Source: Pseudoalteromonas luteoviolacea H33-S
GTDB lineage: Bacteria > Pseudomonadota > Gammaproteobacteria > Enterobacterales > Alteromonadaceae
Assembly: GCF_001625695.1 (NCBI RefSeq)
Contig: NZ_AUXY01000064.1
Span: forward strand, 1 to 44,274
Direction: 5' to 3'
Length of the DNA: 44,274 nt
Shown here in pieces: positions 36,306-44,274 of this stretch. Below the pieces are notes generated by a model. It worked only from the letters and a program-made list of their open reading frames with translations, made no database searches and was not told the DNA's origin. Each line of letters starts with the position of its first letter. Positions within the stretch are counted from its first letter, which is position 1. The translations under genes and the position numbers were made by a program.

Positions 36306-38315
36306 ATGAAAAATATAATACTACCAATCGTCGCAAGTATTTCGGTACTTGCATCAAACAGCACCTATGCTACGCCTAGTAACACCGGTGCACCCACAAC
36401 ATTTGTTCACCTGTTTGAATGGTCTTGGCCTGATGTCGCCAAAGAATGTGAAACCTTTTTAGGGCCACAAGGCTATGCGGCAGTTCAGGTTTCACCGCCA
36501 AGTGAACATATCACCGGGAGTCAATGGTGGACAAGATATCAACCTGTTAGCTATCAACTTATCAGTCGCGGCGGAGATAGAGCTGCGTTCATCGACATGG
36601 TATCTCGATGTAAAGCTGCAGGGGTTGATATTTATGTTGATGCAGTGATAAATCATATGGCACACGGCAGCGGTACAGGGGTCGCAGGCAGTCAGTTTGG
36701 TAACAAACAATACCCCATCTACAGCCCAAATGACTTCCATCAAACCTGTGCCATTAACCCTGAAGATTACGGCAATAACCCATGGCGCGTGCAGCATTGT
36801 GAATTAGTAGGATTGCACGACTTGGACACCGATGCACCTTATGTGCAGTCGCAGCTTGCAAATTACTTAAATGACTTGCTCGATATTGGCGTTGCGGGCT
36901 TTCGCTTAGATGCAAGCAAGCATATGCCTGCAAACGACATCGGCGATATTCTAGGTAAACTCAATAAGCAATCTGTGGTGTTCCAAGAGGTCATAGATCA
37001 AGGTGGTGAAGCTGTTCAAGCGTCTGAATACTTTCAAAATGGCTTAGTCACTGAGTTCAAATACAGCATTAAACTCAGCGAAACTTTTAAAACAGGTCAG
37101 CTTGCTTGGCTTAAAACTTTTGGTGAGCAATGGGGCTTTATGCCAAGCTATAAAGCCGTTGTATTTTCTGATAACCATGACAATCAACGTGGGCATGGCG
37201 GTGCTGGCTCTATAGTCACCTTTCACGACGGCAAACTATATGAACTGGCCAATGTGTTCATGCTTGCCTACCCCTATGGCTATCCAAAAGTAATGTCTAG
37301 CTATGAGTTTAATGGTGATACCGATGCCGGCGGCCCGACTGTCCCCGTTCATCAAGGTAATAATTTAAATTGTAACGCACAGCAATGGCAATGTGAGCAC
37401 AGAAAGCCCTTTATTGCAGGTGCAATGCGCTTTAGAAATCACACCAATGATGACTGGTCAGTACAAAACTGGTGGGACAATGGTAATAATCAAATTGCTT
37501 TTTCGCGCGGTAATTTAGGGTTTGTGGCCATCAATAGAGAATCAAACAATATGAATGTGAGGTTGGCAACCGGTCTTCCTGCGGGCACATATTGTGACGA
37601 GCTTTCTGGCGGTAAAAGTGCGGGATATTGCAATGGCAGAGCAATTACGGTTGATGGCGATGGGACTGCTCAAATATCACTGTCCTCTATGGATGCAATC
37701 GCGATCCATCACCAAAGTATTACCACAGATACCCCTAATGACGGCGACGGAGATTGGCAAAGAACCGTTGTATTTATAAAAGCACAAACACAAAGCGGCC
37801 AAGATATGTTTGTACGCGGCGGTTTGGACCACAACGCAGCGTCACAGCGTGGATTGCAATGTGACCAAAATCCTGTACTTTGCCAAATTCCAATTAGACA
37901 CCTAAACCTCAGAAATCAAACCACTGCACCATGGAAATCAGGAGATACCTACCTTGACTGGCAGGCATCTGAACCTAGTCAATCAAATCAAGCCCAAGGG
38001 ACTGCTTTAGATTGGACAACCAATGTTTGGCCTGCAAATTGGGGAGAAAAGAAAAGCTACGATCTTCATGGATTTGGTGAGTCAGGTCTAAACCAATGGG
38101 GCCCGCACTACTGGAAACTGGATGTAGAAATGGATTGCAGTCAAACTTACCAAGGCTGGTTCGAGCTAAAAGCATTTGTCAAAAATGGTCAAGGATGGGA
38201 AAGTGATATTATCCAAGCAAACCGACCTTATGCTAGCAATAACCACTTCGCGCAGTGTGGCAAACTAAACGTATTTGAGTTTGGTAAAAACACCCACCTC
38301 ATACAGGCTCTCTAG
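36306..38315 (+). CDS. Secreted chloride-dependent alpha-amylase with C-terminal secretion propeptide
   Basis: Encodes 669 residues, the same length as the Pseudoalteromonas haloplanktis preproenzyme. Signal peptide about 1-22 (ends STYA), GH13 catalytic barrel to about 475, and a C-terminal part of about 190 residues (from [12 protein letters not shown]) matching the propeptide that carries the enzyme across the outer membrane and is then cut off. Catalytic residues: Asp202 (GFRLDASKH), Glu228 ([10 protein letters not shown]) and Asp292 (SDNHDNQRG). Chloride ligands: Arg200, Asn290 and Lys328. It hydrolyses alpha-1,4 bonds of starch. The start at 36306 is chosen because GAGAGG lies 7 nt upstream; an ATG 15 bp earlier is part of the shared leader. 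A terminator follows. Confidence 0.96.
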   Translation: MKNIILPIVASISVLASNSTYATPSNTGAPTTFVHLFEWSWPDVAKECETFLGPQGYAAVQVSPPSEHITGSQWWTRYQPVSYQLISRGGDRAAFIDMVSRCKAAGVDIYVDAVINHMAHGSGTGVAGSQFGNKQYPIYSPNDFHQTCAINPEDYGNNPWRVQHCELVGLHDLDTDAPYVQSQLANYLNDLLDIGVAGFRLDASKHMPANDIGDILGKLNKQSVVFQEVIDQGGEAVQASEYFQNGLVTEFKYSIKLSETFKTGQLAWLKTFGEQWGFMPSYKAVVFSDNHDNQRGHGGAGSIVTFHDGKLYELANVFMLAYPYGYPKVMSSYEFNGDTDAGGPTVPVHQGNNLNCNAQQWQCEHRKPFIAGAMRFRNHTNDDWSVQNWWDNGNNQIAFSRGNLGFVAINRESNNMNVRLATGLPAGTYCDELSGGKSAGYCNGRAITVDGDGTAQISLSSMDAIAIHHQSITTDTPNDGDGDWQRTVVFIKAQTQSGQDMFVRGGLDHNAASQRGLQCDQNPVLCQIPIRHLNLRNQTTAPWKSGDTYLDWQASEPSQSNQAQGTALDWTTNVWPANWGEKKSYDLHGFGESGLNQWGPHYWKLDVEMDCSQTYQGWFELKAFVKNGQGWESDIIQANRPYASNNHFAQCGKLNVFEFGKNTHLIQAL

Positions 38316-38343
38316 TGTTAAGATAACACCTCAAAATTTGTGT

Positions 38344-38370
38344 ATGGCAACCGTTTTTGGTTGCCATTTT
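38344..38370 (+). terminator. Terminator between the two amylase genes
   Basis: Stem ATGGCAACC/GGTTGCCAT with loop GTTTTT and a TTTT tail. The tail runs directly into the second amylase operator (38370-38383), so each copy probably has its own transcript. Confidence 0.8.
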
Positions 38371-38413
38371 GCATACGTATTCAATACGATTATTACCATA
38401 AGACCGATATATT
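38370..38413 (+). promoter_or_regulatory. Operator and promoter region of the second amylase gene
   Basis: An identical 14-bp site TGCATACGTATTCA (38370-38383) with the same flanking bases as the first copy, 24 bp upstream of TATATTGT (38408-38413 is TATATT). The retained flank and leader (ATGAGA then ATGAAAAAT) show that promoter and gene were duplicated together. Confidence 0.6.
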
Positions 38414-38443
38414 GTCTTTCTCAAAGAAATGAGAAATATAAGA

Positions 38444-39859
38444 ATGAAAAATAACCGACTCCCTACCCTAGCTGGACTTGCCTTCATTGCATCTACCAAT
38501 GTGAATGCATCAGCGCATATCCCTACGACATTTGTACATTTGTTTGAGTGGTCTTGGGCCGATATTGCCACTGAATGCGAGACATTTTTAGGACCACAAG
38601 GTTACAAAGCGGTTCAAGTATCACCGCCTAATGAACATATCGCAGGCGATCAGTGGTGGACAAGATATCAGCCCGTCACTTATGAGCTGAACAGTCGAAG
38701 TGGTAACAAAACGCAATTTGTCGATATGATAAATCGATGCAAAGCACAAGGCGTGGACATCTATGTCGATGCAGTTATTAATCACATGGCCCACGGTAGC
38801 GGTAAAAGTATTACTGGCAAGTCTTATGGCAATAAACACTACCCCATTTACTCTCCTAAAGATTTCCACAAACCCTGTGCTATCAAAGACACCGACTACG
38901 TAAATAATGCATGGCGCGTGCAAAACTGTGAACTGGTTGGCCTGCATGATTTAGATACTGACTCTGTCAGTGTTCAGGCAAAAATCGCCGGCTATTTAAA
39001 TGAACTCACAGGCTTAGGCGTGGCAGGATTCAGACTTGATGCTAGTAAACACATGCCCACTGACGATATCGCTGCAATTTTAAAACAACTCAATGACTCA
39101 CCGCTTATTTTTCAAGAAGTCATAGATCAAGGTGGTGAAGCAATCACATCAGTGCCGTATCTAAGCAACGGCATGGTCACAGAATTTAAATACAGCGTCC
39201 AACTGAGCCATGTTTTTAAACAAGGAAAACTTGCCTCACTGAAGAGCTTTGTTAAAGACTGGGGTTTAATGCCCAGTGAAAAAGCCATCATATTCACAGA
39301 CAACCACGACAACCAGCGCGGTCACGGTGGTGCTGGAGACATCGTCACGTTCAAAGATAAAACGCTGTATGACCTTGCTAACGTATTTATGCTGGCCTAT
39401 CCGTATGGTTATCCAAAAGTGATGTCCAGTTACGAATTTAACGGCGATACCGATGCTGGCGGGCCAAAAGTCCCTGTCCATCAATCTGGTAAACTTAACT
39501 GCCAAGGCACCTTGTGGCAATGTGAACATAGAAAACCTATGATCGCCGGCGCAATGCGTTTTAGAAGTTACACGGCCGACAATCCAACCATCTCAAATTG
39601 GTGGGACAATGGTAATAACCAAATTGCATTTTCACGCGGAGATCTGGGCTTTGTCGCGATTAATCGCGAAGATAAAACAATGCACGCCACGCTTCAAACC
39701 GGTTTACTACCCGGCACATATTGTGATGAGTTGAGCATAGATACTAATCAAGGGCCGTGTATAGGGAGATCTATCACTGTAAAGCAAGACGGCACAGCTT
39801 TAATACAACTAAAACCTATGGATGCAATCGCAATACATCACCTTGCACGATTGAAGTAG
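38444..39859 (+). CDS. Secreted chloride-dependent alpha-amylase without propeptide
   Basis: Encodes 471 residues: a signal peptide (ends NVNASA) and a GH13 barrel only, stopping at AIHHLARLK where the other copy continues into its propeptide. The catalytic residues are Asp199, Glu225 and Asp289; chloride ligands Arg197, Asn287 and Lys325 are kept. It is a close tandem paralogue of the upstream gene with long identical blocks. The start at 38444 is chosen by alignment with the first copy. How it leaves the cell without the propeptide is unclear: it may stay periplasmic or use the type II secretion path without it. Confidence 0.95.
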   Translation: MKNNRLPTLAGLAFIASTNVNASAHIPTTFVHLFEWSWADIATECETFLGPQGYKAVQVSPPNEHIAGDQWWTRYQPVTYELNSRSGNKTQFVDMINRCKAQGVDIYVDAVINHMAHGSGKSITGKSYGNKHYPIYSPKDFHKPCAIKDTDYVNNAWRVQNCELVGLHDLDTDSVSVQAKIAGYLNELTGLGVAGFRLDASKHMPTDDIAAILKQLNDSPLIFQEVIDQGGEAITSVPYLSNGMVTEFKYSVQLSHVFKQGKLASLKSFVKDWGLMPSEKAIIFTDNHDNQRGHGGAGDIVTFKDKTLYDLANVFMLAYPYGYPKVMSSYEFNGDTDAGGPKVPVHQSGKLNCQGTLWQCEHRKPMIAGAMRFRSYTADNPTISNWWDNGNNQIAFSRGDLGFVAINREDKTMHATLQTGLLPGTYCDELSIDTNQGPCIGRSITVKQDGTALIQLKPMDAIAIHHLARLK

Positions 39860-39884
39860 TATGGCCTTGGTGCAAATCGCTATT

Positions 39885-39949
39885 GTGCGAAAGATTAATG
39901 GCACAGCGCGAAGCGCTGACATTCTTGAATATCGTGCGAAAGGTTAATG
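39885..39949. repeat. 16-bp direct repeats flanking a hairpin at the left edge of the cassette region
   Basis: GTGCGAAAGATTAATG (39885-39900) and GTGCGAAAGGTTAATG (39934-39949) differ at one base. They flank a hairpin (CAGCGC-GAA-GCGCTG, with outer AATG/CATT, 39897-39923). It may be a degenerate attC or a small mobile repeat. It follows the amylase stop and precedes a partial attC-like core (GTCTAAC on the minus strand, 39990-39996). Confidence 0.5.
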
Positions 39950-40026
39950 TGTACTAGCTGATATCTGACTTACTGCTTAAGTGAATAGAGTTAGACTTCA
40001 TCTGACAGGCAGCTATAAGCAAAAAC

Positions 40027-40287
40027 TTAGTTTCCTTTAGAGTGAGCTTCATCCTCAAGCCACCAGTATGCTTCTGGGCCAAAATATATATCTTTCGCCC
40101 AGAACACTTCATCCTCGTGGTAAATCAATTCTTCGTGACCACCAATACTTTCTAAGTGCGCCCACTGACAATTTACCCTAGCTATAGCCTCTGCTTCAGT
40201 GATACCAAATAAAGAGACCATCTCATTTACAATTTTTTCGCAAAATTCCTGAGCTTCTGGATCTAAGAAATTGAGACTAAATTTCAT
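40027..40287 (-). CDS. Small hypothetical protein in an integron cassette
   Basis: Encodes 86 residues from ATG at 40287, with AAGGG 6-7 nt upstream, 15 bp after the attC core GTTAGGC. Cytoplasmic, acidic and aromatic-rich: FGITEAEAIARVNCQW, ELIYHEDEVFWAKDIYFGPE and WWLEDEA. No catalytic motif was recognised. Such orphan proteins are common in chromosomal integrons. A longer frame to 40338 would read into the attC hairpin, so it is not preferred. Confidence 0.72.
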   Translation of the reverse strand: MKFSLNFLDPEAQEFCEKIVNEMVSLFGITEAEAIARVNCQWAHLESIGGHEELIYHEDEVFWAKDIYFGPEAYWWLEDEAHSKGN

Positions 40288-40301
40288 TTCTCGCCCTTGA
40301 T

Positions 40302-40398
40302 GCCTAACGCCAAGCTGACGTGCCCGAAACCATGGCATACACTTTTGCGAAGCAAAAATGCCACGCGTTACGGGTCACTTTTGAGCGTCTTGTTGAAC
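40302..40398 (-). other. Integron attC site (C)
   Basis: Read on the minus strand it starts with GTTCAAC (RYYYAAC) and ends with GTTAGGC (GTTRRRY). The 97-bp body folds into a long imperfect hairpin: GTGCCCG against CGGGTCAC, TGGCAT against ATGCCA, and a tip CTTTTGC-GAA-GCAAAA. The 86-residue cassette gene begins 15 bp beyond the GTTAGGC core. Confidence 0.8.
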
Positions 40399-40493
40399 GA
40401 AGCCGCTGCGCGGCAGATTAAACCTACATTTACGGGTTGATATTAAATACTTACTAGATGCCATCTATGTCGGTGGCCTTTAGGAGTCATATC

Positions 40494-41384
40494 ATGAACC
40501 CGTCTGAACAACTTCGTTTTAATTACCCTTATCAACAACATCTTACCAATTTAACACTACAAGGCAAGCGCCCAGCCACCATCGATGCCTACAGCCGTGC
40601 CGTGCGCCGTGTTGCTGCTTATTTTGACTGCTGCCCTGATAATTTAACCACTCAAGACCTCAAGGCTTATCTTGATCAACTCATCGCCTCCCACTCTTGG
40701 AGTACCGTTAAGCTTGACCGCAATGACTTACAGTTCTTTTATCGCCATGTACTCAATAAAGAGTGGCAATGGCTTAATATTGTAAAGCCCCCGCAATCTA
40801 AAACACTCCCTGATATTCTCACTGTACCTGAAGTCGCCTCTGTTATTAACCATACTCGACAGCTGCGTTATCAGGTCTTTTTCCTGACGCTTTATAGTAT
40901 GGGATTAAGGTTAGGTGAAGGCATCTCTTTGCAAGTCTGCGATATAGACTCGGCGCGTATGCAAGTTCATATTCGTAATGCTAAAGGCGGTAAAGACCGG
41001 TTTGTGCCTCTGCCTACTCGCACCTTAACTGCGCTGCGCTTTTATTGGCAGACGCATCGTCATCCTACTTTGTTATTTCCCGGCAAAGATGCTAAACCCG
41101 ACTCTGTGATGGATAAAGGTGGTGTGCAAAAAGCCCTTAAACGCGTGTTGTGTGATTGCAACATTGCCAAGTCCATTAGCCCACATAATTTGCATCATAG
41201 TTTTGCTACGCATTTACTAGAGCAAGGCGTAGATTTACGCTCTGTGCAGACGTTACTTGGTCACAATAGCCTTAATACCACCGCCCGTTATACGCGTTTG
41301 ACCCATATTGCTCGACTCAATACACATGATGCCATCAACCAATTGGCCAATGGATTATGTTTATCTTGGGAGTGCGAATCATGA
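40494..41384 (+). CDS. Tyrosine recombinase of the IS91-type element, active-site Arg missing
   Basis: Encodes 296 residues. N-terminal SAM-like DNA-binding domain (residues about 10-95) and a catalytic domain with Arg139 (GLRLGEG), Lys167 (GGKDRF), His231, His257 (LLGHNS) and Tyr266 (TTARYTRL). In the second box the usual HxLRH reads HNLHH, so the conserved Arg at 234 is His (CAT, one base from CGT). This should abolish or cripple catalysis. It lacks the extra helix block of IntI integrases, so it is not the integron integrase. AGGAG lies 7 nt before the ATG. Its TGA overlaps the transposase ATG (ATGA), so the two were translationally coupled. Confidence 0.88.
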   Translation: MNPSEQLRFNYPYQQHLTNLTLQGKRPATIDAYSRAVRRVAAYFDCCPDNLTTQDLKAYLDQLIASHSWSTVKLDRNDLQFFYRHVLNKEWQWLNIVKPPQSKTLPDILTVPEVASVINHTRQLRYQVFFLTLYSMGLRLGEGISLQVCDIDSARMQVHIRNAKGGKDRFVPLPTRTLTALRFYWQTHRHPTLLFPGKDAKPDSVMDKGGVQKALKRVLCDCNIAKSISPHNLHHSFATHLLEQGVDLRSVQTLLGHNSLNTTARYTRLTHIARLNTHDAINQLANGLCLSWECES

Positions 41385-42472
41385 TGCTTACTGATATTTT
41401 ACGCGCCCACCTTGATGCGTTTGTTGACCAATATTCTACGCAGCTTACCCCTGCCATGTATCAAGCCATTTCTGCGATGTTACGTTGTCGAACTGACACA
41501 ACCCAGCGTAGTCACTGGCAGTGCCGTGAATGTGTGAATCAGTTATCGTGCCCACTATCTTGTGGTCACAGAAATTGCCCGCAGTGTTTACACAACACCA
41601 CGTCTGATTGGCTAGCTAAACAACAGGCTAAGTTACTGTTCGTGCATTAATATATGGTGACGTTTACTGTCCCTTATGAGCTGCGTGTTATCGCACAACA
41701 TCACCCAGATACGCTTTACCGTGCCATGTTTGCTGTGGCGGCTGATGTACTTAAGTCATTTGCTTATCGGGCTAAACATTTACAAGGGGAGATTGGTTTT
41801 ACCGGCGTGCTGCATACTCACAATCGACGACGAGACTTACATCCGCACATTCATTTTATTGTCCCTGCGGGAGCATTTAATAAAACCACCATGCAGTGGC
41901 GTAAAAATCGCACTCGGTATTTGTTTAACGCCTTTAATCTTGCCACGGTGTGGCGAGCTCGGCTATTAGATTACCTGACTCATCGCACATCGCTTACGTT
42001 ACCATCCAATGTACCTAGCAAGTGGGTGGTTGCTTGCAAACATGTCGGTAAAGGTTTACCTGCCCTCAAGTATTTATCTCGCTATTTATATCGAGGGGTG
42101 TTGCCTGATAAAGACATACTCAGTCACGTCGATGGCAACGTGTGCTTTGCCTATCAAGATAGCAAAACCAACACCCGTAAAACGCGCACCTTACCCGCAA
42201 CTCAGTTTTTATGGCTGATATTACAACATGTGTTACCAAAGGGATTTCGACAAGTACGTGACTATGGCTTATTGCACCCCAATAACAATAAACTCAGGCA
42301 ACGAATACAAAGCATACTCGCTTTAATTGATGGTACCTTACCGCCAATTAACACAAAGCCACGTAAAGCCGCCAAATTCATTTGCCCCTGCTGCAAAAAG
42401 CCCATGCAGTTTATGGGGATTATGGCGCGACCGATAAACTTCAATTTAGAACAACAAACAGGCACCACTTGA
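41381..42472 (+). pseudogene. IS91-family HUH transposase with in-frame nonsense codon
   Basis: The frame runs from an ATG overlapping the recombinase stop to 42472 with one TAA at 41648-41650; the flanking parts are in the same frame. Before the stop is a zinc-finger-like region (CRECVNQLSCPLSCGHRNCP then QCLHN). After it come the HUH motif HPHIHF (in RDLHPHIHFIVPAG) and the tyrosine region YLSRYLYR, then a C-terminal CPCCKKPM. The local reading AKLLFVH-stop-YMVTFTVPYE suggests a single T-to-A change of a Tyr codon. About 363 residues would be made without it. The stop precedes the HUH domain, so the product is non-functional. Confidence 0.88.
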
Positions 42473-42711
42473 AGCAATTGCGCCAAAGGCATTTAGACTC
42501 GAAACGAATAACACATAAAAAGGATACAGAGAATAAATAGGAGGAAAGTAAAACTTAGATAATTGATTAAAATAAAGATTTAAATTAGCGAAAGTCGCTA
42601 AGGGCTCACTGCGTCCAGTAAAAAACAAGCAGTACTAAATTACTCGCCATATCCCCCTCATTTTGTATCGCTATTTACTATATATAAGTATCACACAGCG
42701 TCGCAGGGCTT

Positions 42712-42766
42712 GTTCAACACCCAGATAAGGTGCCGGCTTCGCGACACCTATCCTTATTTGTTATGT
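42712..42766 (-). other. Integron attC site (B)
   Basis: On the minus strand it reads ACATAAC (near RYYYAAC; the TAA of the upstream cassette gene lies inside it), then an inverted repeat GATAGGTG/CACCTTATC around GCGAAGCC, and ends GTTGAAC (GTTRRRY). At 55 bp it is shorter than its neighbours. It follows the HEPN-like cassette gene directly. Confidence 0.75.
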
Positions 42767-43471
42767 GCGTGCTAACAAGTCATGGTACACAAATGACAAG
42801 CATCCAATTAGCTCTTCGACTAACTCATGTAATAATTTAGCTACCGACTCAAAATTTGGCAGTACGTCACTAATAATTATTTCTTTAAGCTCTTGTAAAG
42901 ATAGATGACGAGTTAACTCCTCGTAAATTTCTGGAGACTCAGAATTTTCAATAAACTCTACAGCACATAGGTTTTTATTGGAGTAACCAGCTTGGTGAGC
43001 TACTTTATTTCTAGTTTTCTTGAGAGCATCAATTTGTCTATTCATTTTATTGAGCACTTTGAGAGAGTCTGCTGATTCTAGCTTTAGCTTACTGGTAATT
43101 AGTTTCTTCCCATCCCACGCTTCAATTTTTTCATCCGACATAAAAAGTGATGAGCCCGCTAATAAGTACGCTCGATCGACGACACTAGTTAATCTCAATA
43201 GGTAGTTTTCAACGTGAAATGCATGATGTTCAGCAAAGCTGAAATCACTTTCCGAATAACAACCTTTTTTCAAATACTCAATCGTGATTTCTATACCCTT
43301 GAACGCATTATCAATCTCAGAAACACGACTAAATACACTATATGCGTACTGTTCAATAGGATCAGCAGAATATGTACTTTGACCATCAGATAGTGCTTGT
43401 AGTCCTTTTTGTAACACATTTGCTACTAAAGGCATAAAATCTTGAATTTGACTATTTTCTGAATGTTTCAT
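42761..43471 (-). CDS. HEPN-like cassette protein with RX4H motif
   Basis: Encodes 236 residues from ATG at 43471 (AAGGA 4 nt upstream), 15 bp after an attC core, so it is a genuine integron cassette gene. It is all-helical with no signal peptide. The sequence KKTRNKVAHQ (Arg154 to His159) matches the RX4H motif that HEPN ribonucleases use to cut RNA. Another helix pattern (EHHAFHVENYLLRL, SVVDRAYLLAG) fits HEPN-like helical bundles. Many HEPN proteins act as toxins or in phage defence, but no nucleotidyltransferase antitoxin is adjacent. The function remains inference. Confidence 0.7.
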   Translation of the reverse strand: MKHSENSQIQDFMPLVANVLQKGLQALSDGQSTYSADPIEQYAYSVFSRVSEIDNAFKGIEITIEYLKKGCYSESDFSFAEHHAFHVENYLLRLTSVVDRAYLLAGSSLFMSDEKIEAWDGKKLITSKLKLESADSLKVLNKMNRQIDALKKTRNKVAHQAGYSNKNLCAVEFIENSESPEIYEELTRHLSLQELKEIIISDVLPNFESVAKLLHELVEELIGCLSFVYHDLLART

Positions 43472-43485
43472 ATTTTCCTTTAAGC

Positions 43486-43584
43486 ACATAACCCCCAAAT
43501 AACGGGCTTAAAAAGTTTGGCTAAAAAGCGAGGTACGAGCAGAGCCAAGCTTTTTAAGTCCTTTCGTTGATTTGTTTGTTAGGT
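43486..43584 (-). other. Integron attC site (A)
   Basis: On the minus strand it begins ACCTAAC and ends GTTATGT (revcomp ACATAAC, 6 of 7 matching). Between them is a long inverted repeat: ACTTAAAAAG-C-TTGGCT against AGCCAA-A-CTTTTTAAG, with a loop of about 18 nt. It separates two cassette genes. Confidence 0.85.
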
Positions 43585-44184
43585 ATTGAGTGCCACCAAT
43601 ACCTGTTTACATTTATCACAAAAAACATCTAGATCGAAAGACGATATAGTATTGGGTTGTCCCATACCAGAATGAGTAAAAATGTATAAATAATGCTTGT
43701 TTTCAGTTAGTGAAAAATTAATTTGGTTACTTGCTCGGTGTTTTAATTTATTCAATGCAACTTCTAAAGTTAAATCCGTAAGGTTATTATTTTCTGGAAA
43801 AAAAGCGTTGCCTTCCTCCATTGAACTAAACTCGGTGGCGTGTTGTTCTGAAGCAGGTTTAAGTATTTTACCAACAGGCAACTTTAACGCATTTTGCAGG
43901 TTACTAGAATCCCATGTATTCGCTGATTTCATATCATCGCGACGCCGTAAAATTTCATTTTGTATATGATCTAACGCTTTAAACGCGCTTTCACTAGTAG
44001 CTTGGGCGTCATCACGATTTTGTTGGTTCCAGCTTTTTACGAAACCAGCAGAGAGGTTACTGAGATTTCTAATTGAATCTTCTAAACTACGAGGACTATT
44101 AACTGATGAGTTTACCATAAAGTGCATAATATTTTTTCTCATAAACAAAAATTCAGAAATACCTAGACATAATGACTCCCACAC
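43579..44184 (-). CDS. Cassette protein of unknown function
   Basis: Encodes up to 201 residues. The GTG at 44184 has GGAG 9 nt upstream; ATG codons at 44142, 44127 and 44118 are alternatives with weaker signals. There is no clear signal peptide or membrane segment. The middle is polar and helical (RSLEDSIRNLSNLSAGFVKS, LDHIQNEILRRRDDM), and the end holds two cysteines (DVFCDKCKQVLVALNT). I recognise no family. The stop lies inside the first core of attC A, as usual for a cassette gene. Confidence 0.6.
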   Translation of the reverse strand: MWESLCLGISEFLFMRKNIMHFMVNSSVNSPRSLEDSIRNLSNLSAGFVKSWNQQNRDDAQATSESAFKALDHIQNEILRRRDDMKSANTWDSSNLQNALKLPVGKILKPASEQHATEFSSMEEGNAFFPENNNLTDLTLEVALNKLKHRASNQINFSLTENKHYLYIFTHSGMGQPNTISSFDLDVFCDKCKQVLVALNT

Positions 44185-44274
44185 GGTGCTAGTCTCCGCA
44201 TTTTCGTGGGTTAGCTTAAAGCCAGAGCCATAATTAGTTTGTCAAATAACTATATAGCAGAGGCTAGCATGACT

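Larger units (their letters stand above)
40399..42711 (+). mobile_element. IS91-family element (recombinase plus HUH transposase), both genes probably dead
   Basis: The element carries a tyrosine recombinase and an overlapping IS91-type transposase, with a GC-rich hairpin (GCCGC-TGC-GCGGC) near the left end and a small hairpin TAGCGA-AAG-TCGCTA at about 42587-42601 near the right. The borders are inferred: the left is next to CTTGTTGAAC (40389-40398), the right next to CTTGTTCAAC (42709-42718), sequences that contain GTTC/CTTG-type targets favoured by this family and are also the cores of two attC sites. The exact oriIS and terIS ends are not proven. Confidence 0.65.

Noticed and set aside
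40494..41384. Tyrosine recombinase as the integron integrase IntI
   Set aside because: It lacks the extra helix block of IntI, is translationally coupled to an IS91-type transposase, and has a missing active-site Arg.
44185..44274. A fourth attC site upstream of the last cassette gene
   Set aside because: AGCTAAC occurs on the minus strand, but I could not find a matching GTTRRRY core or a convincing hairpin before the window ends.
1..44274. CRISPR arrays, tRNA or rRNA genes
   Set aside because: No regularly spaced repeats and no tRNA- or rRNA-like sequence were seen on either strand.

Overview
The window looks like a chromosome segment from a marine gammaproteobacterium of the Alteromonadales, most likely Pseudoalteromonas. 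The reasons are the low GC content, an amylase of 669 residues matching the layout of the Pseudoalteromonas haloplanktis enzyme (signal peptide, chloride-dependent GH13 domain, C-terminal secretion propeptide), many exported proteins, and integron-type attC sites. No rRNA, tRNA or CRISPR array was seen.

Layout. From 1 to 6.2 kb lie a small exported protein, an ammonium transporter fused to a diguanylate cyclase domain, a decayed IS30-type transposase, an unannotated 46-residue peptide with a double-glycine-like junction, and the remains of an FG-GAP repeat protein. From 6.2 to 23.7 kb is mostly single-gene housekeeping and sensory content: a chemotaxis receptor with a duplicated helical sensor, a CadC-like winged-helix/propeller regulator divergent from an S15-type hydrolase, an LprI-like protein, a Sel1-like protein, a DUF885 metallopeptidase-like lipoprotein, a LysE exporter, a lipoprotein/YjbR pair, a peptide deformylase and a D-cysteine desulfhydrase-like enzyme. 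From 24.8 to 30.9 kb is a one-direction cluster of five exported proteins. Three are tandem paralogues, one is a small protein with a similar motif, and one is a 997-residue Fn3-like protein that stops just after an RHS-type motif. This is the least explained locus in the window. From 31.5 to 36.1 kb are an esterase, a GFA-type zinc protein, an NhaP-like antiporter with a degenerate cyclic-nucleotide fold, and a DUF523 protein.

From 36.2 to 39.9 kb two alpha-amylases lie in tandem, each behind the same 14-bp near-palindrome (TGCATACGTATTCA). They appear to form a small starch-utilisation regulon, with one copy carrying the secretion propeptide and the other lacking it. From about 39.9 kb to the end is part of an integron cassette array read on the minus strand: three attC sites, cassette genes of unknown function (one with an HEPN-like RX4H motif), and an IS91-family element fitted exactly between two attC cores. 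Both IS genes carry a probable inactivating change: a nonsense codon in the HUH transposase and Arg-to-His in the recombinase active site. No IntI integrase is in the window, so the array continues to the right or is cut off from its platform.

No database search was possible. Family names rest on motifs read by eye. Start codons were adjusted from the longest reading frame where a Shine-Dalgarno sequence supported it.
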